This document shows positions 15,166 to 24,260 of a DNA stretch of 36,100 nucleotides, piece by piece. Each line of letters starts with the position of its first letter. Within the stretch, counting starts at the first letter, position 1. The DNA is taken from positions 1 through 36,100 of the forward strand of contig JAABSX010000044.1 of NCBI GenBank assembly GCA_011390205.1, given 5' to 3'. A program made the translations under genes and the position numbers. The notes beneath the pieces were generated by a model, which had not been told where the DNA came from, did no database searches, and saw only the letters and a list, made by a program, of their open reading frames with translations. Source of the stretch: Microscillaceae bacterium. GTDB taxonomy: Bacteria > Bacteroidota > Bacteroidia > Cytophagales > Microscillaceae.

Positions 15166-18100
15166 ATGAGCCACCCAAACCTACAAAATAGTCTATCCAT
15201 GGAAAAGGAAAAGTTAGCCACACAAAATACTGAGGAAGTACAAAAAGCATCGCCTGATCAAGAGCATACAGATGACAAGCAGCCCAGCACTGTGCCTTAT
15301 GCCCAATACCAAGCCTTACAAAATCAACTCTTGGAAGAAAAAAAGAAAATGGAGGAGCAAATATGGCTTGACCAAACACTCCTCAACTATGAGGTAATGC
15401 TCCGAGAAAACACACAAAAAAATATACACGAACTCTCCGAAATTATCCTGAGCCACATCGCCAAAGTCATCAAGGCTGTCTATGGAGCGTTTTTTATCCT
15501 AGACCCTGAGCAGCAAACAGTAAATGCCATAGCTGGCTACGCTTGCACCTTAGAAACAATGCAAAGAACACAATTCAAAGTGGGGGAAGGACTCATAGGG
15601 CAGGTAGCAAAGACCAAAGAAATACTCTATTTAGAAAATATAGAAACACAGCTAGACTCTTCGCTAGGAAGAATCAGCAGCACTACACTCATCATCGCTC
15701 CCATCATATTAGAACAAAAAATACTCGGAATCATAGAGCTAAACACGCTCTCCAAAGCACATCAGAAGGTCATCTTACTACTCCAAAAGATGAGCTACCA
15801 GACAGCACTCTCCGTCCATAACTTGCAATATGCCCAAACCGCACACAATGGCGCAACAGAGCAAGCACTCAACCAACTACAAGAAAAACTAGAAGAAAAA
15901 GAAAACCAATTAAAGCACCTTAAACAACAACTTGAACAAAAACAAGAAGAAACAGCACAGGCTTCCACACTTGAAAAAGCAACACAAGAGGCGTTCTTAG
16001 AAATACAGCTCCAGCAGCTCCAAAATAAACTACAAGAAAAAGAAACCAAGCTCCAGTGGCTACAAGAAAACCAAGGCAACACCGCAGAAAATCACCTGCC
16101 TGAGCTAGAAGAACTTGCCCAACAACTCATACAAACTCAGACAGCACTTGCACACACTCAAGCAGAACTTGCACAAAAAGAAAATGACTGGCAAGAAGCA
16201 CAAGAGCAGCTCGCACAACTGAGAATACAAGAAATACAAGAAAAAAACCCCAAAACAGAAGAAATCCAACACTGGCACGAAGAAATGGAGGAGGCTGAAA
16301 AACAAATACAGGCACTCAACACTAAAAACGAAGCCCTAGAAATAGAACTTAACAAAAGAGCCAATGACTATGAAATGCTCAAAGAAACCATCAAATGGAA
16401 AGATGCTGAAATAGACAGGCAAGATGATGCCATCCTCGAAAAGAAAAAAATAACACAAAACCTAGAAAAAGAACTTGCACTTATACAAGCCGAAAACCTC
16501 AAGGGTGTAGAGGAAATTATCAAACAAGGGAAAATTATCAAAAGCAAAGAAGAAGAAATCACCTCCCTTAAGCAACAAATAGAACAAGCACCTGAGATAA
16601 ATATAGACGAACTCAATGAACTCAAACAAGCACTTACACAAAAAGAAAGTGAAATAGACGAACTCAAAATATACCTCCAAGAAAGCAAACAAGCCCTTGA
16701 AAAAGCAAGCAATACCCTCGAAGGGCTTGAGCAAGCTATTGAGCAAAAAAATCAAGAAATTAGCCAATTACAGCAGCAAGTACACCAAAACCAAGAACAG
16801 CTCACCCAACAAACACAGCAGCTCAATCAACACACTGCCTTGCTCCGCAAAAAAGAGGACGAACTCCTCGTGTCACAGTATCTGCTGAATCAAAAACAAG
16901 AGGACGAAACAGAAAATAACCCTATCACGGATGCACTCAAAGAAGAAATAAAAATACTTAAAGAGCAAATAAAACAAACCAAAGAACAAGCTGCACTCCA
17001 GCAGGAAAAGGCTCAGAAAAGCCAGCAAGAGCTGCAAACACAGCTAGAAGCACAAAATAATACCAACATCGATGCCCTATATGCAGAGATACAAGCACTC
17101 AACAATCAACTCAAACAGCAAGAAACAGCAAACAAAGAGGATGAAGTGAAAGAAATTCGGGCACAGCTCGAGCAAAAAGAAAATGAAATAAAAAGTATTA
17201 AAGATGAAAACTTGATGCAAAACGAGGCAATAGAAAGCCTCAAAGAAGGAGTATTTCAAAAAGAAAAACAAATAGAACAACTCCACGCAATACAAACGCA
17301 GCAAAACCCTTACCAAGACAAACAAGACAAACAAGACAAACAAGAGGAACTAGAAAATACCCTCGAGGAACTAAGACGAAAAGAACACGAACTCCTCCAG
17401 CAGACCGATGCCCTGAGCAACCTCAGAACACAACTCCTAGAAAAAGAAAAACAAATAGAACAACTCAAAAAAGAAAGGAAAAATCAAGGAGAAGTACCCG
17501 ACTTAGAGGAGGTGAATCAGAAAATTAGCCAACTCGAAGATATTCAAAATGAACTCACACAAAAAGAACACGAAATAGAAAAACAAAACCAAACTATCAA
17601 AAACCAAAAAAGTGAAATCTTAGAAAAACACCTACAACTAGAGATTTTAAAAGATGCCATTGGTATCAAAGAACAAGAAAACAAACAACAAAACGCACAA
17701 ATAAAGAGCCAACAAGAGCAGCTCCTTGCAAGACAAGAAGAACTCAGCCAAAAAGAAGAAGAACTTACTTCACTCTTCAATAAAATCAACAGTGCATTCG
17801 CCGCACTAGAATTTGACATGAATGGAAAAATCCTGAGCATCAATAATAAATTCTTAATGCTGCTCGGACGCAAAATACAAGAAATGGAAACCCAGCCCAT
17901 TGAAATGATTTTTCCTGAAGAATTTTATAAATCAATGGAATACATCCTACTCTGGGAAGGATTAAAAATGGGGGTAACTCAGACCACAGAGCAGTTTACC
18001 TGTATCGGAAGCAAAGGCAGAGAAATTAAAATGAGTGTTACTTTTATACCCATACTAGACAAACAAGGAAAACCCTACGAAGTAGTGCAGCTCGTCAATC

Positions 18101-18501
18101 AGGTCTATGCAGAACCCAAAGAAAATAACTCCACACAAAACAATACAAGCCAAGAAGGAAAACAAAAACTCGATGCTTTCAATAATTCTTTTATCCTTGC
18201 AGAGCTTAACCTAAAAGGAATCATTACTGCCACCAATCATAATTTCTCTATCAATCTAGGATATGATGACAATGAAGCCCTAGGAAAACACCACAGAGAA
18301 TTTATAGACATTACTGACCGTAACTCTCCACAATATGAAAACATCATACAGCAGCTCAACACAGAAAAATACAGCACAGGAGTATTCAAATACTTGGGAA
18401 AAGAAGGGGAAATAGTAAGGCTCAGAAGTCACTTTCACCCTATCTTAGACCAAGAACAAAACCCAAGCAAAATTCTTGTCATTTCTCAGTTGCTCAATTA
18501 A
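15166..18501 (+). CDS. GAF / long coiled-coil / tandem PAS signalling scaffold
   Basis: A cytoplasmic protein of 1111 residues. Residues about 78-230 form a GAF domain (VYGAFFILDPEQQTVNAIAG, FKVGEGLIGQVAKTKEILYL, APIILEQKILGIIELN). Residues about 230-870 are an almost unbroken Gln/Glu/Lys coiled coil, roughly 640 residues and potentially many tens of nanometres long. Two PAS domains follow, about 874-985 (FDMNGKILSINNKFLMLLGR) and 1003-1110 (LNLKGIITATNHNFSINLGY). There is no kinase, phosphatase, cyclase or DNA-binding output and no membrane segment, so it must act through partners. Thirteen bases after its stop begins a GAF/PAS/PP2C protein with a closely similar GAF domain; the two surely form an operon. 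The coiled coil includes a 9-base tandem repeat (17317-17343). Family-level function is unknown. Confidence 0.88.
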   Translation: MSHPNLQNSLSMEKEKLATQNTEEVQKASPDQEHTDDKQPSTVPYAQYQALQNQLLEEKKKMEEQIWLDQTLLNYEVMLRENTQKNIHELSEIILSHIAKVIKAVYGAFFILDPEQQTVNAIAGYACTLETMQRTQFKVGEGLIGQVAKTKEILYLENIETQLDSSLGRISSTTLIIAPIILEQKILGIIELNTLSKAHQKVILLLQKMSYQTALSVHNLQYAQTAHNGATEQALNQLQEKLEEKENQLKHLKQQLEQKQEETAQASTLEKATQEAFLEIQLQQLQNKLQEKETKLQWLQENQGNTAENHLPELEELAQQLIQTQTALAHTQAELAQKENDWQEAQEQLAQLRIQEIQEKNPKTEEIQHWHEEMEEAEKQIQALNTKNEALEIELNKRANDYEMLKETIKWKDAEIDRQDDAILEKKKITQNLEKELALIQAENLKGVEEIIKQGKIIKSKEEEITSLKQQIEQAPEINIDELNELKQALTQKESEIDELKIYLQESKQALEKASNTLEGLEQAIEQKNQEISQLQQQVHQNQEQLTQQTQQLNQHTALLRKKEDELLVSQYLLNQKQEDETENNPITDALKEEIKILKEQIKQTKEQAALQQEKAQKSQQELQTQLEAQNNTNIDALYAEIQALNNQLKQQETANKEDEVKEIRAQLEQKENEIKSIKDENLMQNEAIESLKEGVFQKEKQIEQLHAIQTQQNPYQDKQDKQDKQEELENTLEELRRKEHELLQQTDALSNLRTQLLEKEKQIEQLKKERKNQGEVPDLEEVNQKISQLEDIQNELTQKEHEIEKQNQTIKNQKSEILEKHLQLEILKDAIGIKEQENKQQNAQIKSQQEQLLARQEELSQKEEELTSLFNKINSAFAALEFDMNGKILSINNKFLMLLGRKIQEMETQPIEMIFPEEFYKSMEYILLWEGLKMGVTQTTEQFTCIGSKGREIKMSVTFIPILDKQGKPYEVVQLVNQVYAEPKENNSTQNNTSQEGKQKLDAFNNSFILAELNLKGIITATNHNFSINLGYDDNEALGKHHREFIDITDRNSPQYENIIQQLNTEKYSTGVFKYLGKEGEIVRLRSHFHPILDQEQNPSKILVISQLLN
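17317..17343 (+). repeat. Three tandem 9-base repeats inside the coiled-coil gene
   Basis: GACAAACAA repeated three times without error, encoding DKQDKQDKQ. The unit keeps frame, so copy-number change would lengthen or shorten the coiled coil by three residues per unit. Confidence 0.9.
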
Positions 18502-18514
18502 TAACACAGAACAA

Positions 18515-20365
18515 ATGAATCTATCTACAAGCACTGACAGCAGCCAAAATAACCAAACCATGACTACTCCCTCAGCCAATGGAAACCAAGAGGGTTATTT
18601 TCAGGCACAAGCCCTCCACAAACTAAGAAAAATATTGGAGTGGAAACAAGAAAATACTGATCTAAAAAAATGGACGGAAAACATCCTTAGTGAGTTAGTG
18701 CCTTTTTTGGGTGGACTACAAGGCACATTCTTTGCCTACCAAGATGTCAACCATTTACTTGTCTTCAAAGGTGGTTTTGCCCTTGACTTCACAGAAGATG
18801 TCAAAAAAGAATACAGAATAGGAGAAGGTTTTATAGGGCAAGTAGCCAAAAATAGAGAAATACTTTTACTTGATAATAACGAAGCTTTTACAGCCCTCAC
18901 CTCCTCCAAAAAAATTCGCCTCAAGACAATCATCATTGCACCACTTATTTATAAAGATTCACTACTTGGTATCATCGAAATTAATTTTCCCCAAAACCCT
19001 CCCAAATATGTCTGTGATTTTTTGAAAATAGCCATCGAAGGGTTGAGTGCCAATCTATACGCCTCTCCTCCCCAACAATACACCGCACAAAACCAACATA
19101 CAGAAGCCCAAATTCATCAAGAAAATATAGAAATACTCCATACAGAAATACCTCAAGAGGACTCCCCAGAAAAACCAAACGAATGGAGAAGCCTCGCTAT
19201 GATGGTCTCTGAAAGTATCGTATTCGTAAACCCGCAATGGGACATCCTAGACCATAACCCCGCATTCGAGGCACTCTTTGGGGATAGCAATCACAAAGGA
19301 AATAACCTAAAAGCCTACCTCAACATTATGTCTTATGATGTCAGTAGTATCAAAGAAAAACTACAGAATGGGGCTGCCTGCGAAAGCATAGGCATACACA
19401 AAACAGGGGAAACATTCAGAATAAGCCTCCAAAGTTACCAAAGTAAAGGAGATGAAAGGGGAATCATCCTAAAGCCCCTCGAGAGCCAAACAGAGCTATT
19501 AAATAATCCTAGTGCGAATGAAAGCAGCCAACAAGCCCAAGCACTGGAAGAGGTAAATTCAGCACTTCACAAAATCAAAAAAGAACTTCAAAAGAAGGAC
19601 AAACAACTTAAAATACAAGCAGAAACTGCCCAAACCATACAAGACTTGCTTCTAGTGCCTATACAAAGCCTACAAGAAGTGTATCAAAATCTGTTCGTGT
19701 TTTATAAATCAGTAGAGCAAACAGGGGGAGACCTCTACTGGATAAGAAAAGAAAACCAAAAAACCATCATGGCAAGTATAGACTGTACAGGCAAAGGCAC
19801 AGCAGGGGCAATGATGTGTATGATGGTCAATAACCTGATGACACAGATTGTCAGTGTACAACAAATGACCTCACCCGAAAAAATACTCTCACAGCTCCAC
19901 CAATACATCCTGTATGCCAGCAAAACCAACAGTGCACTGTCTTACAAAGGAATCAAAGCAAGCATCGTTGTCTTAGATGAGCAAAAACACACAATGGAGT
20001 TTGCAGGTGCAAAGCAATCTTTGATTTACTTCCAAAACAAAGAATTACACGAAATACCAGGAGACACCATGTCGGTAGGGGGCTTTTCTAGTAACTATGA
20101 AGGAAAAAGAACTTTCCAAAAACACAGCATACAGCTCAACAGTGGACTAAAAACTACGGCATACCTCCCCACAGATGGCTATGAAAGCCAGTTTGGGGGA
20201 GATAGAGGAAGAAAATTTTTGAAAAATAACCTCCGAAAAGTCTTACAAGAAATCCATACACAGCCCATAGACAAGCAAGCCGGGATACTAGACGAAATCA
20301 TCCAAGAGTGGAAAAAAGATGAAAATCAGACAGATGATATGCTCATCATTGGGCTTCAAGTATGA
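18515..20365 (+). CDS. GAF/PAS protein with SpoIIE-type PP2C phosphatase output
   Basis: A predicted cytoplasmic serine/threonine phosphatase. Start at ATG 18515 gives 616 residues; an upstream TTG at 18476 in the same frame would overlap the previous gene and is not needed. Residues about 30-185 are a GAF domain (YRIGEGFIGQVAKNREILLL, APLIYKDSLLGIIEINF) closely resembling that of the upstream gene. Residues about 225-320 are PAS-like, followed by a short coiled coil (about 345-385). The C-terminal PP2C domain has the metal-site motifs GGDLYW (Asp406), DCTGKGTAGAM (Asp423), AGAKQSLI, PTDGYESQFGG (Asp554) and QTDDMLIIGL (Asp608), so it should be active. Close relatives dephosphorylate anti-sigma antagonists or other Ser/Thr phosphoproteins; here the target is unknown. 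It is co-transcribed with the upstream scaffold. Confidence 0.92.
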   Translation: MNLSTSTDSSQNNQTMTTPSANGNQEGYFQAQALHKLRKILEWKQENTDLKKWTENILSELVPFLGGLQGTFFAYQDVNHLLVFKGGFALDFTEDVKKEYRIGEGFIGQVAKNREILLLDNNEAFTALTSSKKIRLKTIIIAPLIYKDSLLGIIEINFPQNPPKYVCDFLKIAIEGLSANLYASPPQQYTAQNQHTEAQIHQENIEILHTEIPQEDSPEKPNEWRSLAMMVSESIVFVNPQWDILDHNPAFEALFGDSNHKGNNLKAYLNIMSYDVSSIKEKLQNGAACESIGIHKTGETFRISLQSYQSKGDERGIILKPLESQTELLNNPSANESSQQAQALEEVNSALHKIKKELQKKDKQLKIQAETAQTIQDLLLVPIQSLQEVYQNLFVFYKSVEQTGGDLYWIRKENQKTIMASIDCTGKGTAGAMMCMMVNNLMTQIVSVQQMTSPEKILSQLHQYILYASKTNSALSYKGIKASIVVLDEQKHTMEFAGAKQSLIYFQNKELHEIPGDTMSVGGFSSNYEGKRTFQKHSIQLNSGLKTTAYLPTDGYESQFGGDRGRKFLKNNLRKVLQEIHTQPIDKQAGILDEIIQEWKKDENQTDDMLIIGLQV

Positions 20366-20518
20366 CACAAAAAAATTCTGCTCATCTAAAAGATAAACAG
20401 AATCCGAAGTTACTAATTTACAAAATTTATTATTACAAACGATTTTTAAAGTATTTTGATGCAACTTGCCAAAGAAATCATAAATAAAACCAATAATATA
20501 CCAAATCTAAGCAAATAA
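20366..20518. other. AT-rich spacer after the PP2C gene
   Basis: No terminator hairpin is evident. A 19-codon ORF, 20459-20518 (MQLAKEIINKTNNIPNLSK), ends in TAA directly before the ATG of the next small ORF and in the same frame. Confidence 0.4.
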
Positions 20519-20704
20519 ATGTCTCGGCGAAGTCTTTGGTCTAAATCATCCCGAATTGCGTTTATACATAAAGCACTGATAAACAATGATTTACAAAAAA
20601 AACATCCCATAATTAAAGACCTGTTACAAGTTATGAGAAATAAAGTAAGCCTACTTACGAAGCTTTCAAGCAAAGAGTTGTCTTTTCTAAGAACATCTTT
20701 TTAA
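20519..20704 (+). CDS. Small hypothetical ORF, possibly the remainder of a nonsense-broken gene
   Basis: 61 codons from ATG, basic and mostly helical in appearance (SRIAFIHKALINNDLQ, DLLQVMRNKVSLLTKLSS). I recognise no family. The reading frame continues upstream across one TAA (20516-20518) into MQLAKEIINKTNNIPNLSK, so a former 81-residue gene with a nonsense codon is possible; so is translational coupling across TAA-ATG. It may also be a chance ORF: an overlapping minus-strand ORF of 75 codons exists (20446-20673) and I cannot decide between them on composition. Confidence 0.3.
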   Translation: MSRRSLWSKSSRIAFIHKALINNDLQKKHPIIKDLLQVMRNKVSLLTKLSSKELSFLRTSF

Positions 20705-20741
20705 TTCCTAAAAAATCATCCTACCTTGCCGTTTTATATCC

Positions 20742-20749
20742 TAAATTTG
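20742..20749 (+). promoter_or_regulatory. Putative -7 element of the 73-residue ORF
   Basis: TAAATTTG fits TAnnTTTG exactly and lies 28 bases before the ATG at 20778, giving a leader of about 22 bases. The nearest TTG (20726-20728) is only 13 bases away, shorter than the usual 17-23. Confidence 0.45.
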
Positions 20750-20777
20750 CAACCAATTAGCAAACCATAAAAGACAG

Positions 20778-20999
20778 ATGAAATACGAAATAAAAGAATT
20801 TATGCAAAGGCTCATGATTTTTGAGGCAAATGTAGTAGAAGATGACTTCATAAGGATGTTTGGAAGGCTCAAAGGAGCAGATTTATGGATAGATTTTAAA
20901 GGGAAATGTAGCCGAAATACCACCATTTTTTATAGAATATTAGATGAATCGGAGCAAGAACAGTTTCACGAATACCTCGCCAAAAACGCTTGGATATGA
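20778..20999 (+). CDS. Small hypothetical protein
   Basis: 73 residues, no signal peptide and no membrane helix. The sequence begins with a helical stretch (MKYEIKEFMQRLMIFEANV) and has a likely beta section (LKGADLWIDFKGKCSRNTTIFYRIL) and a second helix (SEQEQFHEYLAKNAWI). No family is recognised. A consensus -7 box 28 bases upstream and the clean start and stop support it being a real gene. It stands alone, with no terminator seen. Confidence 0.55.
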   Translation: MKYEIKEFMQRLMIFEANVVEDDFIRMFGRLKGADLWIDFKGKCSRNTTIFYRILDESEQEQFHEYLAKNAWI

Positions 21000-21104
21000 T
21001 GAATGCTATCTTCATTCATATCACTGCCCAATCACCCATATGTGCATACATAAAACAATTCAATTATGTACCTGCACACACCTAGTTTATACGATTCTTT
21101 TTAC

Positions 21105-21156
21105 AATATACTGATAATTAACACATCACCAGAGCCAATAAATTAGCAGATTTACT
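21105..21156. repeat. Degenerate 52-base repeat, copy A
   Basis: About 41 of 52 positions match 35298-35348 with one gap. Shared segments are AATATACTGAT, ATAAATTAGC and ATTTACT. Both copies precede a gene; the other ends two bases before an ATG. Confidence 0.5.
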
Positions 21157-21230
21157 CCCCTCAGAAAAGATCTAATATGCCTTTTAGCACTTTATTTTCG
21201 CAAAATAAGTGTAAAAAACCTCATTTATCG

Positions 21231-21238
21231 TATTTTTG
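21231..21238 (+). promoter_or_regulatory. Putative -7 element of the M1 peptidase gene
   Basis: TATTTTTG is an exact TAnnTTTG match, 25 bases before the ATG at 21264. No TTG element is found at the expected distance. Confidence 0.5.
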
Positions 21239-21263
21239 TACCCATTACAAAAAAGCATAGCTT

Positions 21264-23444
21264 ATGAAAAATTACCTCTTTATTTTACTTTATTTGTTGG
21301 GTTGTACTGCATTGCTTGCACAGACACCTACTCCACCTTACACTAGCTCTAAATTTGAGCAGTTAGGAGAAGAACTTCCTACCCCCAATATGTACCGAAG
21401 CGGCTCGGGTGAGCCTGGTCCTGAGTATTGGCAACAGCAGGCCGATTACAAAATCAAAGTAGCACTAGATGATGCCACACAATCTATCAAAGGCTCTGAG
21501 ACCATCACCTACACCAATAACTCCCCCAATGACATCCTGTTTTTATGGGTTCAGCTAGACCAAAACAGGTTTGACAAAGAAGCCGAAGAACTCAATACCA
21601 TGAATTTTTCTCTTGAATCACCTTATAGCTGGTACTTGCTCAATGGAATGCTCAGTGGCTTGGCTTCTGAGGGAGGCTACACCATCAGTAATGTAAAAGA
21701 TGCACAAGGCAAAGAACTCAAGCACGTCATCAACAAAACCATGATGCGCATAGATTTGCCCACACCACTCAAAGCCAAAGGTGGCAAAGTTACTTTCTCA
21801 CTTGACTGGAGCTACAAAATCGTAGATGGTGTAGGCGGATTGAGTGCTCGCAGTGGATATGAGCATTTTGCTAAAGATGACAACTATGTCTATGAAATCG
21901 CCCAATGGTATCCTCGTATGGCTGTCTATGATGATGTGAATGGCTGGCAAAACAAACAATTCTTAGGAAGAGGTGAGTTTGCCCTTACCTTCGGAGATTA
22001 TGAAGTAGAAATCACCGTACCTTCTGACCACATCGTAGGAGCTACTGGTGAGCTGCAGAATGCCTCCAAAGTACTCAGTGCTACACACTTAGCTCGCCTA
22101 GAAGAAGCCAAAAAAGCAAAAGAGCCCGTAAAAATCGTCACCGAAGAAGAAGCCATTAAAGCTGAAAAGAAAAAAGCAAACGACCAAAAAACGTGGGTTT
22201 ACAAAGCAGAAAATATCAGGGATTTTGCCTGGGCAAGCTCTCGTAAATTTATCTGGGATGCCCAACAAACCGAAGTAGAAGGTAAAAAAATCATGGCAAT
22301 GTCATTCTACCCCAAAGAAGGAAACCCTCTCTGGGAGCGTGTCTCTACCAAGTCTATAGTCCATACACTTCAGGTATATTCTAAGCATACCATTGCCTAT
22401 CCTTACCCCACAGCCATCTCCGTGCATGGTGCTGTAGGCGGTATGGAGTACCCCATGATTAGCTTTAACAACCAAGGCCGCCCCGATGCCAAAGGAAACT
22501 ACTCTAAAGATGTAGAGTTTCAGACCATTTCTGTCATCATCCACGAAGTAGGGCATAATTTCTTCCCGATGATTATCAACTCTGACGAACGCCAATGGAC
22601 TTGGATGGATGAAGGCTTAAATACTTTTTGCCAATATCTTGCAGAGCGTGAGTGGGACGAAAATTTCCCCTTCTATGGTGGTCCTCCCTCTTCTGTCATT
22701 CCGTATATGAAAGGAGACCCCAAGACACTCGTGCCTATCATGACCACCTCTGACAATATCAATGTATTCCAGTTTGGTCCCAATGCCTATGGCAAGCCCG
22801 CTACAGCACTCAATATTTTGCGTGAGACGGTGATGGGTCCCGAACTTTTTGATTTTGCTTTTAAAGAATATGCACGCCGCTGGGCTTTCCGTCATCCTAA
22901 GCCCGCTGACTTTTTCCGTACTATGGAGAATGCCTCCGCCGTAGATTTAGATTGGTTTTGGAGGGGTTGGTTTTATGGCACAGAGCCTGTAGATGTCTCA
23001 CTCGAGAAAGTAACCCTCTATAAAATGCCCAAACAAAAACTGAGCATTTCAGCTGAAAACCCCTTTGAAACAGCCGACTACAACGCTGGGATGTACAACT
23101 ACATGAAAGGACAAATGGGGCGTGATGCTGATAAAATCATCGCAAATGCAGAAAGTAAATACTTCTATAACCTTGATTTCAAAAATGTAGGTGGATTGCT
23201 TAGCCCTCTATTGATTCAGATTAACTACAAAGACGGCACTAGCGAAATGAAATATGTCTCTGCTGAAATATGGAGACTTGACCCTAACGAAGCTCATAAA
23301 ATCATCTTGACTAGCAAAGAGGTAGCCTCTTTTGTGCTTGACCCTGAAGCTCAGACAGCAGATATAGACACAAGCAACAATGCCATGCCTCGCAAGGAGA
23401 GCAAAAGTAAATTTGATGAAATGAAAGAAGGAGATGGTGAGTAA
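21264..23444 (+). CDS. Exported M1-family zinc aminopeptidase
   Basis: A metallopeptidase of 726 residues, exported by an N-terminal signal (NYLFILLYLLGCTALLAQ). Cleavage after LLAQ is likely; LLGC could also be read as a weak lipobox, so a lipoprotein is possible. The N-terminal beta-sandwich (about 45-290: YKIKVALDDATQSIKGSETI) is followed by the thermolysin-like domain. GGMEYP (392-397) is the substrate N-terminus-binding motif in its Y form. HEVGH (427-431) and Glu450, 19 residues after the second His, complete the HExxH-x18-E zinc site. The C-terminal part is shorter than in full-length M1 enzymes. It probably trims peptides in the periplasm or at the outer membrane. Single gene with a strong terminator. 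Confidence 0.93.
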   Translation: MKNYLFILLYLLGCTALLAQTPTPPYTSSKFEQLGEELPTPNMYRSGSGEPGPEYWQQQADYKIKVALDDATQSIKGSETITYTNNSPNDILFLWVQLDQNRFDKEAEELNTMNFSLESPYSWYLLNGMLSGLASEGGYTISNVKDAQGKELKHVINKTMMRIDLPTPLKAKGGKVTFSLDWSYKIVDGVGGLSARSGYEHFAKDDNYVYEIAQWYPRMAVYDDVNGWQNKQFLGRGEFALTFGDYEVEITVPSDHIVGATGELQNASKVLSATHLARLEEAKKAKEPVKIVTEEEAIKAEKKKANDQKTWVYKAENIRDFAWASSRKFIWDAQQTEVEGKKIMAMSFYPKEGNPLWERVSTKSIVHTLQVYSKHTIAYPYPTAISVHGAVGGMEYPMISFNNQGRPDAKGNYSKDVEFQTISVIIHEVGHNFFPMIINSDERQWTWMDEGLNTFCQYLAEREWDENFPFYGGPPSSVIPYMKGDPKTLVPIMTTSDNINVFQFGPNAYGKPATALNILRETVMGPELFDFAFKEYARRWAFRHPKPADFFRTMENASAVDLDWFWRGWFYGTEPVDVSLEKVTLYKMPKQKLSISAENPFETADYNAGMYNYMKGQMGRDADKIIANAESKYFYNLDFKNVGGLLSPLLIQINYKDGTSEMKYVSAEIWRLDPNEAHKIILTSKEVASFVLDPEAQTADIDTSNNAMPRKESKSKFDEMKEGDGE

Positions 23445-23517
23445 CCACTTTCTTTATTGTATGTACTCTTCTATGAGGTATTAGAGTACTTACTTTCAAA
23501 TAAATGACTTATTTTTG

Positions 23518-23550
23518 GGTGCAGATGAAATTCATCTGCACCTTTTTTTT
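23518..23550 (+). terminator. Terminator of the M1 peptidase gene
   Basis: GGTGCAGATGA pairs perfectly with TCATCTGCACC around an AAT loop (23518-23542) and is followed by eight T's. A TATTTTTG at 23510-23517 touches it but would start transcription inside the hairpin. Confidence 0.95.
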
Positions 23551-23576
23551 AGATTAAATCAAGACTAATACTGCTC

Positions 23577-24260
23577 ATGATACAATATATTCTCACCGAC
23601 ATTGAAGGCACGACCACCTCTGTAAGCTTTGTTTATGATACCTTATTCCCTTATTTTAAAGAAAACCTTGCCGAATTTGTAAGGAATCATTCTGACAAAA
23701 CCGAAGTGAAAAACCAGCTTGAGAAAATAAAAGAGTGGGCTAAAAAAGAAGAAAACTTACACTTAGACCATCAAGGAGTGATAGATTTGCTACTTGACTG
23801 GACTGCCCAAGATGTAAAAAACGCCCTACTCAAAGATATGCAAGGGCTTGTCTGGGCACAAGGCTATGCCGAAGGCACATTACTGGGGCATGTCTATGAA
23901 GATGTGCTACCCAAACTCAAAGCATGGAAAGAAAAAGGCTTGACAATGGGAGTTTATTCCTCTGGCTCAGTCGCAGCACAAAAACTCATTTTCGGAAAAT
24001 CTGTCTTGGGAGATTTGAATCACTATTTCTCTCATAATTTTGATACTGCCATCGGGCATAAAAGAGAAGTAAAAGCTTACCGAAATATCATTCAAGAAAT
24101 AGATATGGATGCCGAAGAAATCTTATTCTTATCTGATGTAGAGGCAGAGCTAGAGGCAGCAAAAGAAGCAGGAATCCAGACCATACAACTCGTCAGAGAA
24201 GGCACAGAGGCAAGTAAAAAGCATAAAACCGTAAGTAGTTTTGAAGAAATCACATTCTAA
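23577..24260 (+). CDS. mtnC: Enolase-phosphatase E1 (methionine salvage)
   Basis: A bifunctional HAD-family enzyme that enolises 2,3-diketo-5-methylthiopentyl-1-phosphate and then removes the phosphate, giving the substrate of acireductone dioxygenase. At 227 residues it has the usual length. Motif I is DIEGTTTSVSFVYDTLFPYF (Asp8 nucleophile, Glu10), the hallmark of E1. Motif II is VYSSGSVAAQKLIFG, and motif IV is ILFLSDVEAELEAAKEAG with the conserved acidic pair; HNFDTAIGHKREVKAY supplies the motif III lysine. The ATG gives the exact family start MIQYILTDIEGT. No other mtn gene is in the window, so the gene is separated from the pathway or the pathway is split in this genome. Confidence 0.94.
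   Translation: MIQYILTDIEGTTTSVSFVYDTLFPYFKENLAEFVRNHSDKTEVKNQLEKIKEWAKKEENLHLDHQGVIDLLLDWTAQDVKNALLKDMQGLVWAQGYAEGTLLGHVYEDVLPKLKAWKEKGLTMGVYSSGSVAAQKLIFGKSVLGDLNHYFSHNFDTAIGHKREVKAYRNIIQEIDMDAEEILFLSDVEAELEAAKEAGIQTIQLVREGTEASKKHKTVSSFEEITF

Noticed and set aside
15795-17900. Several antisense ORFs of 60-118 codons under the coiled-coil gene
   Set aside because: They are rich in Ser, Cys, Phe and Leu because the coding strand is Gln/Glu/Lys-rich; they are composition shadows with no family resemblance.
18476-18514. TTG start for the PP2C protein overlapping the previous gene
   Set aside because: An ATG 13 bases after the previous stop gives a normal start, and the extra 13 residues resemble no domain.
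23510-23517. TATTTTTG as promoter of mtnC
   Set aside because: Transcription would begin inside the terminator hairpin of the preceding gene, so use is doubtful.
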